Below, piece by piece: positions 10,337-20,127 of a stretch of DNA of 64,000 nucleotides. The DNA comes from Planctomycetaceae bacterium (GTDB lineage: Bacteria; Planctomycetota; Planctomycetia; Planctomycetales; Planctomycetaceae). Within the stretch, counting starts at the first letter, position 1; the number at the start of each line of letters is the position of its first letter. The DNA lies in contig PBMZ01000067.1 of NCBI GenBank assembly GCA_002722955.1, forward strand, positions 1 to 64,000, written 5' to 3'. The position numbers were made by a program, and so were the translations under genes. A model generated the notes under the pieces. That model was not told the origin of the DNA. It did not search any database and was given only the letters and a program-made list of their open reading frames with translations.

Positions 10337-13300
10337 ATGAATAGGCAACCGTTGGCTCATGTCAGCTCTCGCATCGGTGTGATCACCGCATTGCTTTCAT
10401 TGGGAACTCTTTGTTTCGCTCAAGAGAAGCCGCTGGTCGGCCCGGAAACCGAGAAACGCTTTCCACCTGTCGTCGTTCCGAAAGACTTCAAAGCCACGTT
10501 GTTTGCCTGCGACCCGCTGGTGGAATACCCGTCGGTGATTGCCAATGGGCCGAAGCAAGGCACGCTGTTCGTCGCTCACGATTATGTGACTGGTCTTGGC
10601 GTTGAGATCACTCGACGTGACGAAATTCGTTTACTCGCCGACACGGACAACGATGGCTACGCCGACAAGTCCACCGTGTTCGCCAAAGGCTTTAATTCGA
10701 TCCAGGGGCTCGCATTCTCGGACGGTACGGTGTTCGCCATGCATGCTCCACTGTTGACGGCGGTGAAAGACACCGACGGCGATGGCGTTGCCGATGAACG
10801 AATCGACCTTGTCGACGGACTGGGCTTGCCGCCAGAAGAGAACTCGAATCGCTTGCACTGCGCTAATGGAGTGACGGTTGGCCACGATGGTTGGCTTTAT
10901 CTTTCGCTGGGAGATCGCGGCTGCGACGTCAAACGCAAGGAAGGCGATCGACTTGTGTTTCATGAAGGCGGCATTTTGCGAGTCCGGCCAGACGGCAGCG
11001 ACCTGCACGTGTTCTCGGGCGGCTTAAGAAACATTTACGATCTCGCGTTGGACGAAGAGTTGAATGTGTTCACTCGCGACAACGAAAACGACGGCGGAGA
11101 TTACATGATCCGTGTCTGCCACAGTATTCATGGAGCCGATCACGGATATCCGTATCTCTATTACGAACGCCCGAACGAAGCGATGGCACCGCTGGCCGAT
11201 CTGGGTCGAGGCTCGTCGGCGGGGGGAGTTTGTTATCTCGAAACGTGATTCCCGAAAGAGTATCAAGGCAACCTTTTCTTCTGCGAATGGGGTCGAGCCG
11301 TCGTGCGTTATCCGCTTCGCCGGACTAAGAGCGGCGGATTCGCACCAACGAAGGAGATCGATTTTGCGGTTGGTGCTGCTGGCGATCCTTACGGCTTTAA
11401 ACCGACGGACATCGTAGTTGACTATGATGGTTCGCTGTTGATCTCCGATTGGTGCGACGGTCAACGTCCCAAGCGAGGCCGTGGACGCATCTATCGGATC
11501 TCGCATCAAAGCAAGCCCACGACACCTCCGAGTGCGCTCGTCATGTCGTTGGACTCGGAGAGTTATCATTCCCGGCTTGGCGTGCAACTGCTTCTCAATC
11601 AACGGTGTGACAAAGTTGTCCCAGAACTTAGGACGGCGGTCGCGAACAAATCATTCGGTTATCGCGGTCGCATGCACGCCGTTTGGCTACTGGCCAATTG
11701 CCTGGGAGCAGAAGCCGTTGACGATTTGTTCAAGCTTGCCGAAACGGATAAAGATCCAAGAGTGCAGGCTCAAGCTGTTCGAGCCATCGCAGATTTGACC
11801 GATCCCATCTTGGTAAAACATCGGCTCGACGCCGGACGCGGTTCTTCAGAAGTTGCCGAGCGTTTGACCAAACTGGCATCAAACGCCGATCCGCGCATCA
11901 AGCTGGAAGTAATCGTTGCGTTGGGAAGATTGCGTTGGAAAGAATCGCCGAGGTGGCTCAAGCAGAATCTAAAGAGCAATGACTTAGCACTCATACACGC
12001 GGCCCAACAAACGCTCCGCCGAGCAGATAATTGGCCAGAAGTCTTGAAGCTTCTCGATCTGCCCGTGGCTGAGGCTTCCAGCCGCAGTCCGTCCGATGCC
12101 AAGCTTCAGCTAGAAGCAACAGCCACACTTCGCACGTTGGCACTGCAAGCGATCGCCGATCAACCGAACGAAATCATCGTCGACGGATTGATCCAGCGTC
12201 TCTCGCAAGAGAGGAAAACGCAGCGGCGTCGCGAATACATCGATGCGTTGGCTCGCGTTTACAAGAAACCGGCCGAGTGGATTTATTGGGGCTTTCGACC
12301 AAAACCTCGGACGGCCAATTCCGTCGAGTGGTCGGGGACTACCGCAATCGAACAATCGCTGCATAGGTCGCTCGCAGATGAAGACTTAGCCGTGCGAGGA
12401 GTCGCCGTCCAGCGAATGTTGAGAGAAGAAATCCCCGTGCCCGCTGAAGCGTTGGCCAAGTGGCTCGCCGAAGAAAACGATGCCAATCGAGTTGCTGTCA
12501 TCTTGCAAGCGTTAAAGGATCACTTGCCAGCTGAAGCTCCGGCATTGTTAGAAAAGGTGATCCGTGATCCATCCCGCGGCGAACAGAATCGCATGACCGC
12601 CTTGACGACTTTCATCGCGCTCCTCAAACCTGATGAGGGCAGCCAACTATTGCCGCTTACGAAAGGCCTTCCTGACGATTCAGTCTTGGCGAAATTGATC
12701 GAGGAACTCGGCCATCACAAAGTCAACAGCACGAATCTGCTGTTTCGCAAAACGAAATCCGCCAACGCCGAAGTCCGCGCCGCCGCGATTTCGTCTTTGG
12801 CTCGCCGTGATGTCAACGCGGCTGGCGGGCGAGGCTTCCTATTATTGAAAGAGCAAGACGTGACCGTCCTCCGCTCGGCCGCGGCAGCAGCGGGAACACT
12901 TCAAGTCAGCAAAGCCAAAGATCGATTGCTGGAATTAACGAGGCACTCCAACCCATCCGTGCGCGCGGCCTCGTTGACATCTTTGCGGCAGTTGAAAAAC
13001 CCAGACGCGGTTGATCGCGCTGTGGATGCGTTAAACCACTCGCAAACTCAATTGGCGGCGCTCAAGTATTTGCAGGAATTCGGCGGACCCGAACATGCTC
13101 AGGCTATCGCTTCAGTTGCCCGATCAAGTCATTCTCGCGAAAACGTTTTCACGGCAATTACCAGTTTGGCCCGATGGGACGCCAATCTGGATAAGAGGTC
13201 GAAACAACATGCAATGATCCAATCCGCCATTGGTGAAATCCACGGGGCGACGGGCGTGTTGATGTCTTGGCACACGCGAGGACCGATTCCCTCAACCAAT

Positions 13301-14137
13301 GTCGATGAAATCGGAAAACAAGTTTTCGAGGCCGAAATCGACATTGATTGGCAGACTCATTTGGCAACAGACGACGTAACGAAACTCCGCTTTCCCGCGA
13401 TCAATGGTCAACAACCATCATCATACTTGGCCACTTGTGACGTCGTTATTCCCCAGGAAAGCAATGTCGAATTTGTGGCTGCGGGCAACGGCGCATTGCG
13501 AATTTGGTTGAACGGCAAATCCATCTTCCGACGCGACAAACCGGCTTCGTCGCGAGCCAACTCGAACAGTTTTGAGGCAACGCTATCCGCGGGCAAGAAC
13601 AGATTGTTTGTTGCCGCGTCTTCTCCTAAAGCTGTCGAGTTCTCACTTCGCTTCCGCCACAAGAGTTCGAAAGCCGATCACGAGCGACTGACGAGTCTAG
13701 CATTGCAAGGCAACGGCGATGTTGCTCGCGGCCGTGAGTTATTCTTCAACGCCGAAAAGTCTCAGTGCATCAAATGTCATCGCATCAGAGATCAAGGCGG
13801 ACGAATCGGTCCAGATTTGGCTGGCATCGGCCGCCGCTTTTCTCGGATTCACATCGTCGAGTCCATTCTGCAGCCGAGCCGAAATATGGCTCCTAGCTAT
13901 TACACGACATCAGTACTGCTGGATAACGGAAAGACCATCAACGGTGTTATCCAACAAGAAACTGACACCACGCTCAAGATTGGTGACAACGAAGGAAAAA
14001 TCCACGAGATCCCCAAAGGCGAGATCGAAAGAAGACGCCAGCAAAACAAAAGCACAATGCCGGAAGGCCTGGAAAAGAAGCTGACAGACCGCGAATTCGT
14101 CGATTTGATCGCGTTCTTGTTGTTTCAGAAGAAGTGA
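10337..14137 (+). pseudogene. PVC-type heme-binding dehydrogenase/HEAT protein interrupted by an in-frame TGA at 11246-11248
   Basis: ORFs 10337-11248 and 11303-14137 are in the same frame; translation through the stop gives GGVCYLET*FPKEYQGNLFFCEWGRAVVRYPL, continuing the propeller; C-terminal CIKCHRIRDQGGRIGPDL heme motif. Confidence 0.8.
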
Positions 14138-14152
14138 AGACGAACTGAAGTG

Positions 14153-14242
14153 AACACTAATCTCCGCTAATCTTCACTAATTCAGAAAATCGAAAGCAGT
14201 ACACCGCACCAAAATTAGTGAAGATTAGTGCCAATTAGTGTT
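14153..14242. repeat. Inverted repeat (aacactaatctccgctaatcttcactaatt / aattagtgaagattagtgccaattagtgtt)
   Basis: 30-bp arms, 16+8 bp matching in inverted orientation, flanking a 30-bp spacer. Confidence 0.75.
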
Positions 14243-14281
14243 CCCAAAAGTCAAAACAAAAATGTTATCAAGGACATTGAA

Positions 14282-15121
14282 ATGCGAACCCGAAATCTAC
14301 TTACTGCTGGAATACTACTCGCTGTGTGCTGTTCGAATTCGTTCGCCCAAGATGCGGACTCGAAGATCGTTTTTGAAGAAGACTTGGTCTACGGTCGAGT
14401 TCATGGCGCGGGTTTGCTAGCCGACGTGGCTTATCCTAAGGCCACGGACAAACCGCTCGCAGCAATCATCTCCGTACACGGTGGACGGTGGCGAGGCGGT
14501 CGCAAGGCAGACAACTCGACAATCAAAGTGCAACAGTGGGCCGATTTTGGTTTCTTCGCAATGTCGATCGACTACCGTTTGGTCGGCTGCACTCCGGCAC
14601 CCGCATGCTATCAAGATTTGCAGTGCGCGATTCGATTCGTGCATGCTCACGCCGAGAAATACAACATCGACCCCGACCACATTTTCTTGATCGGACAATC
14701 AGCCGGCGGCCACATGGTTTCACTGGCCGCAACATTAGGCGACGGCAAGTTCCGACGTACCGGCGGTCATGAAAAGGCGAGAAACGACTTCCGCGCGGTC
14801 ATCAGCGTCGCGGCCAACTACGAATTGACAACGCTCAGTTGGGGCAACATTTGGACTCCCGCCAACGGAGACGCCATCGAAGCTCGCAAGTACGCATCGC
14901 CCGTTAATCATGTTCGCAAGGACATGAAACCGCTATTGATCATTCACGCCGACAACGACCGATCTGTACCGATCGACAACGCGCTAATGATGGTCGACGC
15001 CCTGAAAAAGGCAGGATCGCCGCATAAGTTCCTCCGCTACGAGGATGCTGGCCACATGGGAATCACCAACGAAGTCATCAAGCAGTCGTTGGAATTCATC
15101 AAGGCGAACTCGGCAAAATAG
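14282..15121 (+). CDS. Secreted alpha/beta hydrolase (esterase/lipase)
   Basis: Signal peptide MRTRNLLTAGILLAVCCSNSFA; HGGRWRGG oxyanion region; GQSAGG nucleophile elbow; C-terminal GHMG His; start at 14282 preferred over GTG 14228. Confidence 0.85.
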   Translation: MRTRNLLTAGILLAVCCSNSFAQDADSKIVFEEDLVYGRVHGAGLLADVAYPKATDKPLAAIISVHGGRWRGGRKADNSTIKVQQWADFGFFAMSIDYRLVGCTPAPACYQDLQCAIRFVHAHAEKYNIDPDHIFLIGQSAGGHMVSLAATLGDGKFRRTGGHEKARNDFRAVISVAANYELTTLSWGNIWTPANGDAIEARKYASPVNHVRKDMKPLLIIHADNDRSVPIDNALMMVDALKKAGSPHKFLRYEDAGHMGITNEVIKQSLEFIKANSAK

Positions 15122-15141
15122 AACCTTCAGTAGGCTGATGA

Positions 15142-18100
15142 TCAATCGGACGCCTGACTTGCCGCGAGCTTCGCTTCGATCAATTGGCGCAGTTTCGGTG
15201 GCATGTTGCTGTACGCTTCGAGGACTGTTTTGTCGTTGTTGCCGCCACCTTTGATTTGTGGGTCGGCGCCAGCATTTAACAGGATTTGTAGCAGCCGGTA
15301 AGCCTTTTCGTCGGTGGCGTGCGGGTCTGGTGTCGAGAATTGACTGACGTGATTGAGGAATCGGTAAAACACGCTATAGAGCGCCGTTCGGCCGTATTTG
15401 TCTTTTAGGTCCGGGTTGGCACCATGAGCTAACAACAAGCGGCAAGCTTCTTCGTCGTGTGCCCTCGCCGCCACGTGAAGTGCGTAGTCTTTGTCATAAT
15501 TCGCGTCGTTGGCATCGGCACCGGCATCGATGAGTTGCTTCAATAGGTCAAGCCGCTTGTGTTTCACGGCAGAGCACAAGTACTCGCCACCGCAGGAGTC
15601 GATGTTGGGAGTGGCACCGCGTTTAAGTAACTCGTTGCAGAAGTCATACAATCCGTTGCGGTACGCTACCGTGTAGTAACTCATCTTGAAGATAGGGTCT
15701 TGGCGGTCAAATTCTGCACCGGCCTCGACAAGATCGAGACAAAGTTGACTGCGACGGGCTCGGTGTGACTCGTGCATTGCATGCCGTGAAAAGCGGCCAA
15801 TGATCGCCAAGAGCAGGGGTGTCCTGTCATAATCACTCTCGGCATTTGGGTCGGACCCAAGTTCAAGCAGCTTCCCACAAATGTCACGATTGCCGGCACG
15901 CGCGTGGGCATGAAGGGGTGTCAACATTTGGCGGCCAGACTCGCCCAGCCAGTTCGGAGCGTTGTGTCTGATGTTGGCAGTAATCAGCATAGGAAAGATT
16001 ATGCTGGCGTCGGCATGCCGCTGCGGCCGCAAATACATGTGAGCTGCAAACGGCGAACACCAAACCAAATGAGCCGCATTAAGCCCCTCGTTGTCGTCAC
16101 GCAAAACGAGCGCTTGGGTAACGTCGGCACCCGAGGCGAGCAGCAATTGAACACATTTCGAGGCTCCCCAAATGATCGCCTCGTGAAGCGCCGTCGCTCG
16201 GTTCACGTTGGCTGCGTTGACGTCGACCATCGGATTGCCGTCCGCGTCTGTCTGCGATCCGTGAGCAAGTAACAGTCGCAGCGTCTCGGCATGATCGCCG
16301 TAAACAGGTGCAAACAACGGTGTGTTGCCTTTGTCAAAGTACTGAATGTCGTTGTCGTACTCGTAAGGTTTGTGGAGTATCGGTTGCCACATCTTTTCTT
16401 TGGGAAACTCTTCGAGCAACAGCTTGCAGAATTCCGTGTCCCCTCGAAGCGCCGCTCGATAGAGCGGATGCCCATAATCTTCATCGTTGTTGTACCCTCG
16501 CGAAACATCGAATTGCATCGGGTAAGTCTTTTCTGCTCCAGCATCGAGCAACATTCGAAGAAGCTCGCGATTGCGATAAAAGAGTGCACTTTCCGACGAT
16601 GGTTTAACAAACGTACCTTTGCGTTCATCCGGATCCGCACCCAACGATAGCAAGTATCGACACATTTCCGTCTGGTTCGTGTAAGCGGCAAACTGAAGTG
16701 CCAGAGAATGATTGATCCAAGCCGGTCGCTTCTCGGCGATCAACCGATAGACATCCGGCCAACCCGCACTTGCCGCTCGCATCAACGGATGATCGTAGGG
16801 TCGCTTGGGGTCAGCCAAGTCCGACGGAAGGGCGACGCCAGCATCAAGCAGCTCAAGGCAATACATCGACGATATCTGCGGCGACCGAATGTGTGGCAAC
16901 GCATACATGATCAACGTTGGATCGGCGAGCCATTCTGTCTTAGCTTCCGGCCGCTGGAGCAGGTAACGAAACGTCGCCTCACGCCGAGAATTTATGGCGA
17001 GCCCAATCGGTGAATTGCTGGGCTCGACCGGGGCGAACTTGTCCCCTTGCTGTAACCGCCGCTTGAGTTCGTCGAGTCGCCCGGACACGACAAACGACAT
17101 GAGCGTGCTCTGTTCTTGGGTCTTCTCCTGCTCGACACCGGTTTGCTTCAGCAGCTCAAGACACTCCGTCGAGTTTAGGTTTGCGGCGAGATCACACAAT
17201 GTGCCCATGTAGGAATACTTGGGCTTGTACTTCTTGGGGGCGTAGCCGGATGAGATCAATTCGCGAAGCGTGTCCACATCGTTCATGCGGACAGCCACGA
17301 TCGCCCGCAAGTCCGGTCCATACCTGGGCGAATTCTCGAATTCCTTTTGCACAGCGGAGATTAACTCGACGCTGCCCGACTGATGAGCCAATCCGATCAA
17401 CGTCGTCGCCAACGAGCACTTGTCTTCAAACGGTGGAGTAAAGTATTCAGCGGGCGCTCGATGTATGATGTCCGTATCGGCCACTCGGTCCTTGCCGAAC
17501 GTCGATTCAAAGTCGCAAACGGCACCGCGAGAAAGCAGGTGACGAAACATGAACAGGTCAGCTTCCTCGACAGCCCCTACGATGGGCGTCTTGCTATAAC
17601 CATTTGTCGCTGAGATCATCGCTCCATGAGCCAACAACAGATCGACGATCTCTCGATTCCCGCACCGAACGGCAAAGTACAACGGCGTTTGGCTGAATTG
17701 GTTGCGGCTATAGATCATCTCGTCCGAAGTCGGACCACCGACGCGAGCACCACGCTCGAGCAACGCCTCAACGATTCTTGGATTGCCTTGCTTGATCGCA
17801 CGAAACAGCGGCGCACGCGTGTCCGATCGCTTCGAAAAGATCGGACCGCCCCAATCGGCGTCAGCCCCGGCCTCGAGTAGCCGCAGAGTTTCTACTTCAT
17901 CGTTGGCTTCAATCGCAGCAGTCAATTGCTTCCCAAGCTGAACTCGCTCCAAAGGAAGCACGTATCCAGGAAACTCGTCCTGCAAGATGGCAAGGTCTCG
18001 CTGCAAGTACTCCGGCGGCAACGTCAACCGTCCATTGGGACTCGACTTGCTAAACAAGAGCGACAGCAACGCCAAACAAATCAACAACACCGGAACCAAG

Positions 18101-18156
18101 CAAAACGCCCCGCGACGAAGTTGAGACTGAGATCGCGTTGAGTTCGTGTCTGACAT
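15142..18156 (-). CDS. Membrane-anchored ankyrin repeat protein
   Basis: N-terminal TM segment then many ankyrin units (RTALYSVF, TPLFAPVYGDHAETLRLLLAHGSQTDADGN, KRLDLLKQLIDAGADAN). Confidence 0.88.
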   Translation of the reverse strand: MSDTNSTRSQSQLRRGAFCLVPVLLICLALLSLLFSKSSPNGRLTLPPEYLQRDLAILQDEFPGYVLPLERVQLGKQLTAAIEANDEVETLRLLEAGADADWGGPIFSKRSDTRAPLFRAIKQGNPRIVEALLERGARVGGPTSDEMIYSRNQFSQTPLYFAVRCGNREIVDLLLAHGAMISATNGYSKTPIVGAVEEADLFMFRHLLSRGAVCDFESTFGKDRVADTDIIHRAPAEYFTPPFEDKCSLATTLIGLAHQSGSVELISAVQKEFENSPRYGPDLRAIVAVRMNDVDTLRELISSGYAPKKYKPKYSYMGTLCDLAANLNSTECLELLKQTGVEQEKTQEQSTLMSFVVSGRLDELKRRLQQGDKFAPVEPSNSPIGLAINSRREATFRYLLQRPEAKTEWLADPTLIMYALPHIRSPQISSMYCLELLDAGVALPSDLADPKRPYDHPLMRAASAGWPDVYRLIAEKRPAWINHSLALQFAAYTNQTEMCRYLLSLGADPDERKGTFVKPSSESALFYRNRELLRMLLDAGAEKTYPMQFDVSRGYNNDEDYGHPLYRAALRGDTEFCKLLLEEFPKEKMWQPILHKPYEYDNDIQYFDKGNTPLFAPVYGDHAETLRLLLAHGSQTDADGNPMVDVNAANVNRATALHEAIIWGASKCVQLLLASGADVTQALVLRDDNEGLNAAHLVWCSPFAAHMYLRPQRHADASIIFPMLITANIRHNAPNWLGESGRQMLTPLHAHARAGNRDICGKLLELGSDPNAESDYDRTPLLLAIIGRFSRHAMHESHRARRSQLCLDLVEAGAEFDRQDPIFKMSYYTVAYRNGLYDFCNELLKRGATPNIDSCGGEYLCSAVKHKRLDLLKQLIDAGADANDANYDKDYALHVAARAHDEEACRLLLAHGANPDLKDKYGRTALYSVFYRFLNHVSQFSTPDPHATDEKAYRLLQILLNAGADPQIKGGGNNDKTVLEAYSNMPPKLRQLIEAKLAASQASD

Positions 18157-18245
18157 GCGGCTTGGCCCTTTCTGCACCGACTATGATCGGCGTTGCGCCA
18201 ACGACCCGCAAGCGTTCGTAGCCTGACGTTCTCGAAAAGCCTGCC

Positions 18246-18312
18246 TTAACAGAAGGTCGCAAAGGAAGATGACAAGCTGATCCTCTTTGCGAGCTTTGCG
18301 ATCTTCTGTTAA
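18246..18312. repeat. Palindromic repeat (ttaacagaaggtcgcaaag / ctttgcgatcttctgttaa)
   Basis: 19-bp arms with 1 mismatch plus nested inner arms. Confidence 0.75.
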
Positions 18313-18348
18313 ACAACAACTCATCAATACCAATATGACGTCAGCATT

Positions 18349-18816
18349 GTGCCCTCAAGAAAAACACGCAAGAAGAAAGCACTCAAGTACAGGAAATCGT
18401 TCCTGATCATCGAGATTGATCCGCAACTGTTGTGGCTGAGATGCGGTGAACGTGTCTTGGCATGCTTTGCCGGTTGTGTCCTCTTCGGCCTACCGCTACT
18501 TGGGGATCGTTCGACAGGACAAATCTGGTTTTAGGTTGGGCTGATCGCTTTCCATGTTGTGATGATCTTCATTCAAGTCATCGGTACATACTGGGATTGG
18601 CGAGATCGCGACAACACGCAACTGGAGTTTCACGAATCAGGCCTATTCGTTTATGGAAAACCAATCGAATGGGACCAAATTCAATCCGTCAAAGCAGAGA
18701 AGAAGGGTGATATCAAGATTCATCTCAAGGGCGGGAAGACAAAATTGATTTTCTACAATGCGTTCTCACGAACCAATGAGGAAATCATCGCCGAGATCAA
18801 GAAACGCGTGGGATGA
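18349..18816 (+). pseudogene. Small 2-TM protein with PH-like C-terminal domain, interrupted by in-frame TAG at 18532-18534
   Basis: ORFs 18349-18534 and 18559-18816 share a frame; readthrough gives TM1-GQIWF*VGLIAFHVVMIFIQVIGTYW(TM2)-soluble beta-rich domain. Confidence 0.6.
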
Positions 18817-18860
18817 TTCCTCGAGGTACTCTGCAATGCGGCACATTAGGCCATTTCTAT

Positions 18861-19457
18861 CTATTTCGTTTCATTGCCACTATTGTCCACGATGTCTGGA
18901 ATATCCTTTTTTATGAGTGCTTCAGTGCGGGGATCAAGCAACTGCATGACAAACCATCGACCGTCAATGGCCATGGCCATGTCGGCGATTTCATAAAGAA
19001 TTTTACCATCGTCATCAATAATCCGGATGCCAGTACTTCGTTCAAGAGTCTTACCGGCAAGCGTGGATTTCCGCGCGGTCTTCGAATTGTGCTTCTGAAA
19101 TGATTTTCCCTTGAGTGGTGTCAGCTTTTGATGTACCAGATGAGCGTGCAGCATCTTGGCCAGGATAGGTGTTTGAGCGACTTTCTTTGCGTATCGTTTC
19201 TGCTCTTCTTCTGGAACGCCGAATTCCTTGTACAGCGCGGGCGGAAGCATCAGCGAGGTGATTGACTTGTAATCTTTCTTGTCGAGTGCTTCTGCCAACA
19301 GCTTGGCAAGTTGTTCGTGCGATCTCGCAATCGCAATCTTGTTCTTCAGTTTCGATTGGTTCTTCTTCTCGGTGGCGGCCTCATCAGCATTGGTGATTAT
19401 CGCGGCTGCGCATACGAAGAGTACAGCGAAAGCGAGCCGAGTGTAGACTGATGTCAT
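18861..19457 (-). CDS. Secreted hypothetical protein
   Basis: Start at MTSVYTRLAFAVLFVCAAAIITNADEA gives a signal peptide; upstream extension of the ORF to 19691 is unlikely to be coding. Confidence 0.65.
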   Translation of the reverse strand: MTSVYTRLAFAVLFVCAAAIITNADEAATEKKNQSKLKNKIAIARSHEQLAKLLAEALDKKDYKSITSLMLPPALYKEFGVPEEEQKRYAKKVAQTPILAKMLHAHLVHQKLTPLKGKSFQKHNSKTARKSTLAGKTLERSTGIRIIDDDGKILYEIADMAMAIDGRWFVMQLLDPRTEALIKKDIPDIVDNSGNETK

Positions 19458-19593
19458 TTGACGTACTCCCACGGATTGACAGGATGTAATTGCCACAAAA
19501 CGGCTGCGGCGTCGCGAACGACCACATATCGTTGTGGTGTGAGTAAGGATCTTTCGTAAGATCGGGAAAGTGCCGCTCAGATTGCATGTCAAT

Positions 19594-20106
19594 TTAGTCT
19601 GACTCGTCGGGTTCGTACAGCATTTCGCAGAATTCGCGAAAAGAGTTTGCAATGTGCTCAACTGCAGGCGCATCAATCTCGGATTCCTCATGCAACCAGA
19701 TCACAATGCTTGGCTGCTGCGGATTGACTGAATGATCAAAACACAGCATGTCCCCCGCAAACAGTTCAGCAAACGGAATCAAATCTGGGCGAAACGCTTC
19801 CGAGTCACTAGCTTGGGTGTGCGCTACGGTGACATGCACGTCGCGCAAACCTGCGTCACGCGGTAAATCGGAAAAGTACATGAAGTACTCAACCATTCGA
19901 CCGTGGCCGCGGCTGTCGTTAAAACAACACTTCTTCGGAATCCCGCCGTTGAATCTTTGAATGAACTCCATGTAATCCACGTCAAAGACGATTGAAGGCA
20001 CGTCTAATTTCAAGTCCGCCATTAAAAGTTCGAATTGTCGCTTGCTAAACGGAATTCGTCTCGAATCCTCTGTGTACTCGATCAGGCACTCGCCATCGCC
20101 ATTCAT
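19594..20106 (-). CDS. SMI1/KNR4 (SUKH) family protein, candidate immunity protein
   Basis: SUKH-like YMEFIQRFNGGIPKKCCF ... DLIPFAELFAGDMLCFDHSVNPQQPSIVIWLHEE ... ANSFREFCEMLYE; 21 bp downstream of a nuclease toxin gene. Confidence 0.8.
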   Translation of the reverse strand: MNGDGECLIEYTEDSRRIPFSKRQFELLMADLKLDVPSIVFDVDYMEFIQRFNGGIPKKCCFNDSRGHGRMVEYFMYFSDLPRDAGLRDVHVTVAHTQASDSEAFRPDLIPFAELFAGDMLCFDHSVNPQQPSIVIWLHEESEIDAPAVEHIANSFREFCEMLYEPDESD

Positions 20107-20127
20107 GAATTCGCTCCTGGTCTAGAT

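Noticed and set aside
11246-11248. TGA as selenocysteine or recoded glycine
   Set aside because: The context fits a lost Gly in a propeller loop rather than a redox site, and TGA terminates other genes here normally, so nonsense or error is simpler.
11024-11602. 192-aa minus-strand ORF spanning the TGA at 11246
   Set aside because: Tempting as an alternative explanation for the split gene, but its composition is that of a shadow ORF and the + strand propeller sequence continues through the stop.
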